From contig OX155967.1 of NCBI GenBank assembly GCA_944548615.1, forward strand, positions 18,918,067 through 18,982,066: a stretch of DNA of 64,000 bases. The letters are read 5' to 3'. The notes beneath the pieces are model-generated. The model ran no database searches, was not told the origin of the DNA, and saw nothing but the letters and a program-made list of their open reading frames with translations. The DNA is from Micropterix aruncella (Eukaryota > Arthropoda > Insecta > Lepidoptera > Micropterigidae). Position 1 is the stretch's first letter. Every line of letters starts with the position of its first letter. A program made the translations under genes and the position numbers. Positions 46,891 through 58,659 of the stretch are shown one piece after another.

Positions 46891-47624
46891 TCAATCAGAG
46901 CCGGGCTAGCCCATGTAGAGGCCCCTTGCAGAATTTTTGAAGTCGGATGATTCATTTACAGGTTACGGCTCCCATTAAATTTTGTAACCCACGCACTGTC
47001 CGACTTCGAAAATTCTTTTGACAAGCTGTTTTTCGTAATAATTTGGATAGCTAATAAAAAGTTGGCGGCCATAATGATAAAAATATGATTTCTCATTCAA
47101 TATTATTACATATTATTATTCGATAGGACGGTGCAATCTGGCAATATCTGGTAGTGAGGGCGCGAGGTCGACCCGCTGGTGTAACTACCTGGTGCCGAGC
47201 AATAAGACGTTGGTCTCTCGCGGACAAGTTGGCGTAGCTAGATAGGCTATTGAAAATTTGATTATTTATTCTACAGCACCATGTTTTCAAGACTTACATA
47301 ACTATCCTAGTAAGTGTTTATACAGCGTTGCTTTCAGGATACACAAACGAAATGAAACACATCCGATAAAACAATATATTGTATTTATACGATTATTTGT
47401 CACAATTTTACATGTTCGTTTAACATGCACTAAGTTATATAATAATATAATATATTATTATATCAATCTAAGATGATAACTATGACACCTGAAAAATAAA
47501 AAATAACAATCTAAAATGCGTTTTACTATCTAATCTAGTAAACGTTAACAAATGAATTAGCAAACAAATTTATTTCTAGTAACAACCAGAGAGCTAATAT
47601 TTTTATTCGAATAAGGGCTGATTT

Positions 47625-48617
47625 ACATTACATCAGTTACTGACTTTAAACCCAAAATAAGTCAGAGCTGACCCGGTACTGCCATCGTGTAAATTGATTT
47701 CAAGTCAGTACAACGCTGTCGTGTCAGTGGCAGTGCTGACTTCAATATTCCATATCGATGGCTAAGAACGCAAATGTGTTAAGTGACTTTTTTTACGAAA
47801 ATGAGTTAAGTATTACATGACATCCAATATATTGATCTCCACATTCTGTGCTAATGTGGTAAGCATCTAACAACCAAGGCTTCGAATACTTCTTCGTAAA
47901 AACTGTGATAAGTGCATCAAACAAAGTTTTTTGAAATGGTAATGTTGCATAATCATTTACCACTATTGATATCTAATCAAAATTAAATCATCATAAAATG
48001 CATATGTGTTATCATCAGTTGATACAATATTCTTCAAAGCATGCTTAACCCTATACATGCTTAATGGTTTTATTTACTCTTTTCTAAAGTAAAGAACAAA
48101 ATCTAAAAGTAGAAAGATGAGAACAAAATAAAATATAAATAATATAATAAATATAAAAATGTGGTAACTACATACATTATTATATTACCATATAAAAATG
48201 TGGTAAGTACCACCTCTTGTCGGTTTTTTTTTTAATACATAAAATACTAATAAATAAATATAATTATTATAATATAGTGTAAGCCAAATACATATTATAC
48301 TATAGGTTAAAAATATTAACTGAAATTATTTCTTCATCTGTTTCGAGATTATTATACCTAAACTTTCAAAAAGCTCTCCTGTAAAATTTAGAAATTTGCA
48401 CTTGACACATTTGCGTTCTAAGCCATCGATATTCTCAGTTCGCCTCCCACCACACGCGTCAGCGGTACTGACTTTGTACCGGTACTGACCGAAGTAAGCG
48501 GTACTATCCAAAGTCAGTTGGTCAGTCGTTGTAGGGTGACATCCTGTCGGGTGAAAAATTTTAACTGTCGGAAATGACGCATGTTTTCCCACTGACTTTA
48601 ATAACGTGCATACACCT
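47625..48617. mobile_element. Inverted-repeat element, about 1.0 kb, non-coding
   Basis: Left arm about 47625-47795 and right arm about 48395-48617 pair as imperfect reverse complements: CGATGGCTAAGAACGCAAATGTG against its complement at 48405-48432, with several TGACTTT/AAAGTCA and CGGTACTG phrases in both. The centre is AT-rich. A MITE-like DNA element; no transposase. Confidence 0.6.
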
Positions 48618-48620
48618 TAA

Positions 48621-49121
48621 TTGCACCAACCGGCCTGTTAACTTCTGCTAACCGTGATTAGCTAACCACAATAAACAAATTAACAGCCGATTAAATAATG
48701 ACAGCTTGCACCAACTATTTGGACGTCCCGGTTAACGGTTAACGAACGCCGTTCGGAGTCCGCCGTTCGGAGTCCGCAAAAAACATTGTTGAGCGTTTGA
48801 ACATAACCATAGACACAACTGAAATCGAGATTGCTCGCCTCAGCCAATCACAGCACAGTTAAAAAATGGCGGACGGGAGGTTCTCAGCCCATCAGCTGTC
48901 AAACTACCACACGCTTTTGTTTATGTCTCGCATTCGCGTCTTTCATGATTAACATCAGACATATAGGAAAACGTTTTACGAGTGCTATAACCAAAAAAAC
49001 CGCAGCGCAGGCGACGCGACCAAATCTAACCTCGAAAATTGACAACTAGCATTTGACAGCTCGCTAACTACTGGTTAGTGGCGCTAACCGGGCACCATAG
49101 CTCGGTTAGGGTATGGTGCAA
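48621..49121. mobile_element. MITE with TTGCACCA ends
   Basis: About 0.5 kb from TTGCACCAACC to GGTATGGTGCAA, with internal GGTTAAC/GTTAACC-type subterminal repeats on both sides. Directly adjoins the previous inverted-repeat element. No coding capacity supported. Confidence 0.6.
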
Positions 49122-49281
49122 GCAGTTTCGAATATTTAACTGTGGAAACACGGTTATCTATCTTAACCGACATAACTTTGTCTGGTTGACTGTATGTAAA
49201 CGGTGTGTCAGTTCTCGAGGCCAGCACTGATGCCTGTAATGGACTCAATGTACATCTGCACTAATGATAATTTGAACGAAA

Positions 49282-50104
<823 letters not shown>

Positions 50105-50524
50105 ATACCATTGATTATATAATACATTAAAGTGCTCAGCTCTATAGGACATTTTGGCAACCCTTTTTTGACAGCACAATGCAGGTTGCAGTAGTAGCAT
50201 TGATGGCGACAGTAATAGAAATTTATTTGACCATCTACAATAACATTAATAAAGAATGGGTTTTTATAAAGGAACAATTAATTATAAAAACCCAGTAATT
50301 AAACCATGCGAGAACAATAATAACATTCAATTATTAGTGTCATCTATCGCATTTTTACAAGCTTTTATTTACCTTGCAATGTATGTATGTTGTTTAGGTC
50401 AAATCTTGCAAGCTGAATTAGAAACACTTTCTCTTATCCTAAAAAGTTGAAATTTTACACGCTGGTTCAGTTCCGATGACAATGTATTTTTATGGTATGA
50501 CCTGGTTCTACAACGATGCTACTC

Positions 50525-50812
50525 TCCCGTTGATGCCACTCTTCCACGGTCAACAGCACAGACATACAATTTTGTATACGCATTCAATTACGATAGCCCG
50601 TTCTAAATTTCCTCATGACATGGCTGCTGCACCCAGGGTTGGCGTCCGACGAGGGGACTCCTCAACAGTCAACAGCACAGAAACGAAATTTTGTATACGC
50701 ATTTAATGGCGACAGGGCTGCTGCACCCAGGATTCACTTCCAACAAGGGGACATTCAATTATAATAGCTCGTTCTAAGTTCCACTATGACATAGCTGCTG
50801 CACCCAGGGGAG
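50525..50812 (-). repeat. Inverted tandem units of the 111-119 bp repeat
   Basis: About two and a half units in reverse orientation, marked by GCTGCTGCACCCAGGGTTGG, GAGGGGACTCCTCAACAGTC and TTTTGTATACGCATT. They correspond to the arrays at 2199 and 34527. Confidence 0.75.
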
Positions 50813-51446
50813 TTAATGGGCCCTTGCTGAGTTGGCCACGAAGACCCATTCTGTTCAGGGTTGGTCACACTCACGGGTCAACACCTATCCGACGGCCTCA
50901 CGCATTAAGTGTGAGCCTGGGTAGGACTCTGGCCTTACGGTCAGTTTCCCCTGGGAATCAAACTTCTGGCGCTCCTGGACGGTCTGCGCACCGTGCGGCG
51001 TAAGCCAATCGACTGTGCACTCTGACTAACAGTCGGGGGAGTCTGGAAGCAGTACTGTTTCCTATAGAGCGGGGGTGGTTGCGGACCTTACGGCGACTGC
51101 TCTTGAAACGGCCATCGGCCATCCGATCCTGGGTGAACAGCCGGGCAAAGGACGCTGTGGTCCGCGATAGATTCGGTAAACACCTGTTCACCGCTTTGTA
51201 AGGGAGAGGACTGCGCAAGCGACCTCAAACTCGTAACCAATCGAGAGACCGGAGTAATCTGGTCACAATTGGAAGTAAGGGCGCGAGTGTCGGCCCGCCA
51301 GGTAACACTCTTACGGGCTTGTGACGTAGCTAGATGGTGGACTGTTTTGTCCCAAGTCTTCTACGTTCACTCCAGGGAGATAGAACGACTAATCGTTAAA
51401 ACTTCCTGAGGTGACGGGCTCGCCCGCTGTAGTCGACAACCCGAGT
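50813..51446 (+). repeat. GC-rich dispersed repeat, well preserved copy
   Basis: Runs from GTTAATGGGCCCTTGC to GTAGTCGACAACCCGAG. It aligns throughout with 527-1140 and 52860-53420, including the block GATAGATTCGGTAAACACC. No conserved open frame. Confidence 0.75.
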
Positions 51447-51844
51447 TGTTGCTGCACCCAGGGTTGGCTCGGGACAGAGCATTTTAATAAAAGCTTTTTT
51501 TTTAAATGTGTTATTACTATCAAGTTATTTTATATAGGATAGAATGCCATAAATAGTATATCTGAACATTAAATTGCGTATTGAAACCTGTATACCATAT
51601 AAAAAATTGACATCTTGATGTAACTAATATTAAAATAACAAGATTTTTATTTTATACTGTATAGGCGTGTTTAGAGCGCCATCTACAGTGCGTCTTCATA
51701 ATGTTATACCACAAAAGTTGCATTATTGATCATAATAATTAATTTTAGGCACAATGAGTGCCATCTACACATTGTGTTTCGTAGTAAAATACTGGATTCC
51801 GTATAGTAGTAAGTCCTTGAGCACTCTATAATCAATGGTAATAC

Positions 51845-52689
51845 TAACAGACATGCATTTAATTTCATTGATTATCATCGTAAATTAGCCAATTTAAATA
51901 ATATTTTTTACCATCATTTATCATTTTATTTCTCCTATAGTTTAATCGTTTATCTGTAATATTTAAATCCGTAGAGATTTGTGCGTTTCCAGAGAGATTC
52001 GATTCCTTAATAATTATGATATGCTAGGCCTAGGCGAGTAGTCTACGACACAATTGCATCGATTACGTACTAATCAACCTTAAAATTAAATATCGTTATA
52101 TCATCAAGATTATGGCTAATTAACCTAATTATATTTTTGGCATTTTGGTTCATTTAGAAAATTTACAACTTATTTTTATAAATCTGATTGAAAGTCATTA
52201 ATAAAAGTAATCGTTTTGAGCAATCAATAACGGAATTTTATTGTGTAGAGTTGTCTGGAGTACAGAATAGGATGTGCTGACGTCATAACAATGACACGTC
52301 ACGACGGACACGGAGATCGAGTATAAGCTCGATGTATACTGTATGGATATTTAGAAGCCGACAGCCCCATTAATAGGTTTCTAATTATTCCGTGCAGCTT
52401 GGGTGGTATTAGCCACAACTCTATGTCATCTGCTGGGGAATTCTGAGGTGGCGATGCGACACGTCAACGAGATGCGAAATTGCACTCGATATCGTCCACG
52501 ATGTCTAAATTTTCATATCCGTGGTTTTTTTAAATAACCAGAAAAAGAGCCACTTATCGTGATCGGGCACACGGCATCTCACGTGCTTTTGTCTGTCCTA
52601 ACCTTACTTCCGACGATTTCAAAATTGCAAATATCGTCGCCTGACGACAATCATATATTGTATCGTACGCTTCAGAATTCTCCTGCTGG
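51845..52689. other. Gene-free segment
   Basis: AT-rich with a GC-richer zone at 52270-52600 (TGACGTCATAACAATGACAC). No gene or repeat boundary recognised. Confidence 0.4.
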
Positions 52690-54020
52690 CTTGCCCGATT
52701 CTCGGCTCAACTCCTGCCTGGTAGCCTCCTTGTAGAGGGACTTAACCTGTCAGGGATTCTGTGAGCTGTGATTCTGCAGTCGGAGGCGGTTGGGATCAGA
52801 AGATTGCGGATTCAGTGCAATACCTCAGCCGGAACTGAGCGGTTGATGCACTGTCCGGTTAGAAGGCTAATGGGCCCTGTTGCAGATAGGCCACTAGCCT
52901 GGTTAGTTTCCCCTGGGAATCATCTTTCTGGCGCTCCTGGACGGTCTGCGCACCGTGCGGCGTAAGCCAATCGACTGTGCACTCTGACTAACAGTCGGGG
53001 GAGTCTGGAAGCAGTACTGTTTCCTATAGAGCGGGGGTGGTTGAAACGACCATCGGCCATCCGATCCTGGGTGAACAGCCGGGCAAAGGACGCTGTGGTC
53101 CGCGATAGATTCGGTAAACACCGTTTCACCGATTCGTAAGGGAGAGGACTGCGCAAGCGACCTCGAACTCGTAACCAATCAAGACACTGGAGTAATCTGG
53201 TCACAATTGGAAGTAATGGCGTGTGTGTAAGCCCGCCGAGTGACACTCCTGGCTATCTCGCGGTTAAGGCGTTGGCCTCTTACGGGTTTGTGGCGGAGCT
53301 AGACGGTGGACTGTTTTGTCCAAGTCTTCTGCGCTCACTCCAGGGAGATAGAACGATTAATCGTTAAAACTTCCCGAGGTGACGGGCTCGCCCACTGTAG
53401 TCGACAACCCTAGTTGCAGTTAGGCCACTAAGACCCACAGTAAGGGTTGGCCAAACTCACAGGTCAACACCCATCCGGCGGCCTCAATGCAGAAGTGCGA
53501 GCCCGGGTAGGACTCTGGCCTGCGGGCCAGTTTCCCCTAGGAGTCAAGCTGTAGTCATTTCTGGACGGTTTGCGCACTGCGCGGCGTCAGCCAATCGATC
53601 GTGGATTCCGACTGACAGCCGGGGGAGTCTGGAAACAGTATTGTTTGCTATAGAGCGGGAACGGTTGTTTATCTAGTGGCAGCCGCTCCTGAAACGACCA
53701 TTCGGCTACCCTATACCAGGGGAAAACCAGGCAAAGGATGCCGTGGTCTGCGATAGATTCGGTATATACCGATCCAAGCTCTAACCAGTCGGGAGGCGGG
53801 AGAAATCTGGCCATAACCGGTAGCGAGGGCGCTCGGTCTACCCGCTGGGTTAACTACCCGGTGCCGGGCGTTAAGGTTTGGTCTCTCGCAGGCTAGTTGG
53901 CGGAGCTAGATAGTGGATTGACCATTGTCTCTAAGTCTTCTCCGCTCATTCCACGGCTGAAAGAACGATCACATCTAGTTATACCAGCCTGGGGTGACGG
54001 GTTCGCCTGTTGTAATCGAC
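52690..54020 (+). repeat. GC-rich dispersed repeat, two copies head to tail
   Basis: Copy A (52690-53412) carries an extra 5' block (CTCGGCTCAACTCCTGCCTG) and ends GTAGTCGACAACCCTAG. Copy B (53413-54020) follows at once with GGCCACTAAGACCCA and repeats the same order (TTCTGGACGGTTTGCGCAC, GGGGGAGTCTGGAAACAGTA, GATAGATTCGGTATATACC, TGACGGGTTCGCC). The direct junction suggests a tandem arrangement rather than independent insertions. Confidence 0.7.
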
Positions 54021-54429
54021 ACCGCCCAACTGTACCACAAGCGTCGTCCGCGCCGACTGTGCTGCCGTTGAACGAAATTCGCATGTGGCCACCACTCCGC
54101 CGATGCAGATGTTCAAACGTTCGAGAAATTTAAAAACCCCCACCCGCGCAAAACGCTAACTACGGGCGTTTACCGTAACGTATCCTTCTACCACTTCACG
54201 CACCTTGTCTCTGCAACGCCTTGCCGCTCGAGAGTGCGCTTACTGTTTTAACTCGGCATACTGTGCTCGGTATACTCGCTAGACATTTTTCTATCTTCCA
54301 CACAACTCTTCGACAATTAAAAAACTAGTCTATCGATCGTTGAGTGCGGATTTAGACCAGCATGGACATGTCTGCAGATCCTTCGTTCGAAACGAACGCA
54401 TAAATTAAAGCTTCACTGATAATTGTTAT
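54021..54429. other. Downstream flank of the sushi gene
   Basis: No gene. Includes CTCGAGAGTGCGCTTACT, also at 41995-42015, so part is dispersed repeat. It would contain the 3' UTR of the minus-strand gene; I did not find a clear polyadenylation signal. Confidence 0.4.
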
Positions 54430-54640
54430 CTATCTGGTGGTCCTTTTGGCGATGTCCTTTCGGAGCTTGAAGGCGAATGCTCGGGTGCGGCTGACCCGGG
54501 TGGCGGCCGCGTTCCTCAACCCTGCGCTGATGCTGCTGTCGCTCAGCATGGCCAACTCCTCGTTGTCCGTGAGGAACGACGTCTCGTTGAGCGCAGACAG
54601 GCGCGAGCAGAGCGGGATCGCGTTTGACCACTTTCCATTC
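54430..54640 (-). CDS. Sushi-domain gene, terminal exon
   Basis: A splice acceptor (TTTGAACAG|G) on the minus strand opens a 211-base exon: one base completing a codon, then 69 codons and TAG (54430-54432). It begins NGKWSNAIPLC, the end of a complement-control-protein domain (conserved Trp and final Cys). An S-rich, charged tail of about 58 residues with several RTR/KLRK stretches follows, without membrane segment. Composition is GC-rich and coding-like compared with the flanks. The phase (2) differs from the phase 1 exit of the exon at 57492, so an exon holding the first half of this domain should lie between 54641 and 57491; I could not find it. Gene identity is open; insect Hikaru genki-type secreted sushi proteins are one possibility. 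Confidence 0.75.
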
Positions 54641-54889
54641 CTGTTCAAACATTACAAGACAGAAGAAAAATTATACCACTGACTTGATGTTGTCTCTCGG
54701 ATTAATAAAGCCAAGAAAAGGTTCGGACAATACCAAACAATACATCAGACGAACTGTCGAAATCAAATAGTCAAAGTTTGGAAGTGTGAAATGCCACAGA
54801 AACATTGTGTCGAAGGAGCGTGGGTATTTTGCGACATTGAGAGAGAAACCAGCATCCTCCACTGTATATAGCAAAGTATTCAATCAATA

Positions 54890-55410
54890 AATAAAACGGA
54901 GCTGCCATGGAATTGACCGACCGGAGTCGGGCCCATCATAATACTATTATTACCTACACTTCTGGGAGGGAGCGATGGACTCCGGACTAACGACCGGCAT
55001 CGATAGATTTAGGATAGCTGTCTTGCCACATGTGATCGTACACCTTACCACCCATTCCCTCCCCCCTTTGAAGCCATAGAATTCGAGATGCAGAAATTAC
55101 GGTTTTAGATATTGTTTCTAGGAAGGAGTTGATTGCTTTCCTAAAGAGACCAAGATCTTGAGAGGTTACACAGAGATTTGGCTGGCAGGCCATGAGAGCC
55201 AACTTCCACCGCGTGAAGGTTAACAGTGAAGCCGTTCCAAGTGCTGACATTCGCGAGATCATGGTATTTATTTAATTTGTACTCGCGGTCTTTTAATATG
55301 TTTCATTCCCTTAGGACAGTTAATTCTGCAATAAGGGTTATCTTCCGAAATAAGGAGCAGAGTTAAACCTGGACGCAGGGCTGTGCATCTGAGACTTTCA
55401 GGGAATTGAT
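54890..55410. repeat. 0.5 kb dispersed repeat, copy 1 (pair at 62705-63235)
   Basis: Shares with 62705-63235, in the same orientation, ACGGAGCTGC(C/T)ATGGAATT, CGGGCCCATCATAA, TTAGGA(T/C)AGCT, CTGGCAGGCCA and GGTATTTATTTA(A/G)TTTGTACTCG. Both copies lie in introns or flanks of the sushi gene. The family is unknown; a minus-strand frame in this copy (54987-55262) is not conserved in the other. Confidence 0.7.
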
Positions 55411-56513
55411 ACTGCTTAGAGACCACACGTCAGACAAACTGTCAAAATCAACGAGTCAAAGTTTTGAAGCAGGAAATACTACCGAGGATATTATATCGAA
55501 GGAGAATGGGTATTTTGCGTGAGAAAGAAACATGAGAGAAAAACAGTCCATATATCCAGCATCATCATCCGCGCATCCAGCGCATCCAGGAGTCAATCGA
55601 GTCAAGGCTGGATTAGGAAACGTATGTTTCCAAAGTAGCAGTGTAGATGTTGACCTATCCTTAGAAATGACCCGTTGGCTACCCGATCCTGGTAGTTAAC
55701 GCTGGCAAAGGGTGTCACCGAACCACAAAGAACTAAGTAAGCGACTTCGACTTTGCAAAAGTCCACGTAAGCGACTTAGCACTGCGATCAGACTAGAGAA
55801 CGGAGAAAACCGTCCAAATCTGGTAGGTTCCCCTGGGGTCTCCTTTCCTTGCGATCTGAGGTCAGACTCTGCCGGCCTCATGGCGAAACTGGATGGTAGA
55901 TTGTCTCCGTCCAACATCTTTGCGACTCATTCCAGGGTGACAAGATAGTAACAGCCGTTATAACATCCTGGGATGGCAGCCACGCACGCAGCAATTGACA
56001 ATCTACAACTGTTGAGACCCTATGTTCCACACTGGTGACCCTACACAAGCATCAAGGATTTATCATAATTGAGGAGTTTTAGACTACATTACCTTAGACA
56101 TCTCAACATGGGTGCTCCTCGTAGCTGCAAACCCGGCTCACAGCTAAACGTTATTGTTTCTCCTATTTTATAGTAAAACTTCACAGCCGACATTCTTCCC
56201 GATATTGTCGTCCCAGGATATGGACAGGCCTGGACACCTAATTGATAAAAGACGAACAAACATATTAGGTCTCATATTAAAAGACGCCCGTCCGTATTGC
56301 ACCTATCTATAAACCCGATTATGGAACCAGCCAACTTCTCACATTAGCGCTCCATCGCTATTCACCTTTTACAACAAATCTAAATTCTTAATCTTCCTAA
56401 TCCTATCCTGTATTCCTTTTCATATCCAGACTATTGCCTTTTCATCGTGTTTGCTCTCGCACCTTAAAACTTCCATATATATATCTGCTCTCTGTGTAAG
56501 CCTGCCAATTGTA

Positions 56514-56514
<1 letters not shown>
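55411..56514. other. Gene-free intronic segment with retroelement scraps
   Basis: Part of 55430-55560 repeats 54750-54850 (GAAGGAG-GTGGGTATTTTGCG). A GC-richer part (55660-56000) looks like a very diverged copy of the GC-rich repeat (CTGGGATGG-AGCC end). ACTGGTGACCCTAC at 56023 resembles a Gypsy primer site but nothing supports it further. No exon found. Confidence 0.4.
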
Positions 56515-56546
<32 letters not shown>

Positions 56547-57380
56547 TATTTTGGACAGATAGCTTTCATGATGCATCTAGATTAAATCTTGTAAAGCGAG
56601 TCATAAATAATATAACAAGTTTTAAGATACAACTGCCAATGTCTTACAATATAATGAATGTACTAGTATTAGTCCTAAGATGTAACTGCCAATGTCATAC
56701 TTATCTTGGTTAATATTGAAAATTTTACAAATATAGTTTTAAGAAAAGAATATTAAAAAAGTATAATTGATGAACTTCTTTCACGCCATATAGAAAAATA
56801 AAATTAATAATAAATGTCAAAGTTTGACCAAAATGTTTGATGGCAATTTGCTGACAGCATCGAGCTAAAAGTAAAAAAATATCTTATTATTATTATTATT
56901 ATTTATTAGGGCAGCTTTGCTGATATGTTAAGATCAGATCTTGTGAAGCCAGCCATAAATAATAACAACTACTTTTTATGTACAAATCGAGACTGTTTTT
57001 AAATTCATCGACAGAGTTTGCACTAATCACTTCAAATGGTAGTTTATTTCAAATATCCACCGCTCTATTTTGCAGAACGTTTTTAATAGGGTTAGATAAA
57101 AATTTTGCACAGTTGAGGTTTTCGCTGTGACCTAGAAGATATGTGTGGACATTTAAAAGGTAAATATTCTCTAGCCAGTTACATCATAATAATTTGTCCC
57201 CTCTTTGTCTGCTTCGTTTGAGAATAGTCACTCGAAGTAATTCCAAGCGATCTTCGCGATTCCTATTCTTCAGGCCCACTGGCATTTTGTTCGTCGTTCC
57301 CCGCAAACATCTACTCTTTATCAGGACATCTACATCTTTGCAGAAATAGGGGTTCCGGAGCCGATAGCTATACCTACTCA
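56515..57380 (-). pseudogene. Two non-LTR 3' ends in tandem, minus strand
   Basis: The first fragment (57380 down to 56883) encodes SRYSYRLRNPYFCKDVDVL and, in other frames, an NKLPFEVISANSVDEFKNSL stretch and the C-terminus, then ends in an (AAT)n tail at 56883-56905. A second, shorter fragment (about 56700 down to 56515) carries a related C-terminal end and its own (AAT)n tail at 56518-56553. Both are 5'-truncated and lie inside an intron of the sushi gene, in the same orientation as the gene. Confidence 0.65.
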
Positions 57381-57491
57381 TGAATAGGTATCACATATGC
57401 CTATGTAATGTAATATAATGTGTTATATGTTTACCATATTCTATAATGTAACAAAGATTCTATTAATCAATTTGAGAGATGGTATAGTTAC

Positions 57492-57662
57492 ATTTGGGGG
57501 TGGGTGCGCTCCACCTGGCGTTGTCCTGGCAGGCGGCGATGGGCCGGCCCTCCATGGCGCGCGCCGGGCCGCAGGAGAACTGCACCACGTCGCCGGCCCG
57601 GAACGGCGCTCGGCCCAGAGCCGCCCCGTGCAGAGGCGCCGACGGAGCCGGACACGACACCT
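57492..57662 (-). CDS. Sushi-domain gene, exon with one complete domain
   Basis: 171 bases (57 codons), acceptor GTCGGCAG|AG and donor AAAT|GTAACT, phase 1 on both sides. The exon encodes one complement-control-protein domain: Cys in VSCP, FSCG, AACQ and the last Cys (PK-C) completed by the next exon; the conserved Trp is in ARWSAP. Such modules are extracellular and disulfide-bonded (1-3, 2-4). The preceding exon (60485-60673) ends in phase 1 with a G that completes a Glu codon here. GC content is far above the surroundings. Confidence 0.88.
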
Positions 57663-57792
57663 CTGCCGACAAACCGGGCTTCATTATTCTTCCCTTATTG
57701 AGGTATCGAGTTAAGTCGAAGTAAGGAAAGGAGAAACTACTTCGTTTATTTACTGCACTTGTATAAAACCTCACCAATCTACATCCGATTAT

Positions 57793-58014
57793 TCAATCGA
57801 CGGTCGCTTCTCCGACGACACTAAATTCGTCGCAAATCGACATATCGATCGCGCAAGATGATGATGACGATGACGCATCGAGATGACACTCGACGCGAGA
57901 CGATATCTGGATAGGATCAGCGTACGGACCGAGCGACGGTAGCTCAGCCTGAATACCGACAAATGTGTCGGTATTGGAAGTACAAATCAGTGTGGCCTGT
58001 TTTTTTGTGGTCAA
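57793..58014 (-). CDS. Unassigned open frame upstream of the sushi exon
   Basis: A minus-strand frame encodes a polar stretch with PSLGPYADPIQISSRVECH, a run of six serines, and a C-terminal SICDEFSVVGEATVD before the stop. CG-rich codons and lack of repeats suggest once-coding sequence, but no motif is recognisable and there is no clear acceptor. It may be the end of a transposon protein, since a SINE and mariner remnant follow at 58060. Very uncertain. Confidence 0.2.
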   Translation of the reverse strand: MTTKKQATLICTSNTDTFVGIQAELPSLGPYADPIQISSRVECHLDASSSSSSCAIDMSICDEFSVVGEATVD

Positions 58015-58059
58015 AAATACATTTATTTCAAAACAAACTGAACGAACAGATTAATCAAA

Positions 58060-58344
58060 GTGTTTATTTGTTTGTTTATACTCTTTATTGTGAGATTTCA
58101 CAATGGGCGGGTTTATTGTCATATGACAATCTCTTACAACCGACCCTACTATTAAGTGTTTATATTAATGTGTGCATGTAACATGTGTGTAAGTGTGTAT
58201 CTTTTTATTGCATTCGATCGACAGAATTGAAATAAAATTCCTTTAATTTTATCCCAACGGAAAATGGTGACGCAGCCGGGAATCGAACCCTCGACCTTAC
58301 AAAGTAAGATCGGGCAATTTAACCTCTATGCCACCGGGCCGTGC
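58060..58344 (-). mobile_element. tRNA-derived SINE, copy 1
   Basis: Minus-strand head: A box GTGGCATAGAGG (58330s) and B box GGGTTCGATTCCC (about 58275-58290), the internal RNA polymerase III promoter of tRNA genes. A body with TTTTCCGTTGGGATAAAATT and CAATTCTGTCGATCG follows, and the 3' tail is (AAAC)n-like at 58060-58075. Collinear with 60830-61111. It sits within the mariner remnant. Confidence 0.85.
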
Positions 58345-58659
58345 CATCGCTGGCTACCGCATACTTTCTCCCTTCTCTCAGGCAATTTTTGAATCCAATC
58401 TCGAAAAAATGTCTCACCTTTTGAGGCAATCAAAGTTTTTAGCCAATTTTCCATATCTGCAAAAGAAGTGAACTGGTGATATACCAAATCGTGCTGTATC
58501 CGTCGAAACAACCAGTAATAAGAAGGAGCAATGTCCGGAGAATACAGCGGGTGCGGTAAAATATCTCGGTGGGTGCAGTAAACAAACGTCGAAACTATTT
58601 GCTACATGATTTATTAGTTAGAGCAGTGTCACCATAAACTTCCATAAGCATTCGATGTG

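Larger units (their letters stand above)
50105..51841. mobile_element. Element with TACCATTGATTATA ends, carrying later insertions
   Basis: Left end TACCATTGATTATATAATAC and right end TATAATCAATGGTA are inverted, with AGTGCTCA / TGAGCACT also paired inside. The two halves (50105-50350, 51505-51841) correspond to the continuous copy at 22831-23400. The middle holds a short dispersed repeat (50355-50485), inverted tandem units (50525-50812) and a GC-rich repeat (50813-51446). A non-coding DNA element used as a landing pad. Confidence 0.65.

Noticed and set aside
52903..53246. Arg-rich frames in the GC-rich repeat (also at 769-1005 and 50958-51218)
   Set aside because: Frames of different phase open in different copies and break in others; low stop density follows from GC richness.
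54413..54652. Alternative frame over the terminal sushi exon
   Set aside because: It lacks the domain ending NGKW...C and the acceptor-phase fit of the chosen frame.
57463..57777. Plus-strand and other-frame ORFs over the sushi exons (also 60474-60724 and 62320-62589)
   Set aside because: They are GC-driven shadows; only the minus-strand frames have the four-cysteine/Trp pattern and matching splice sites.
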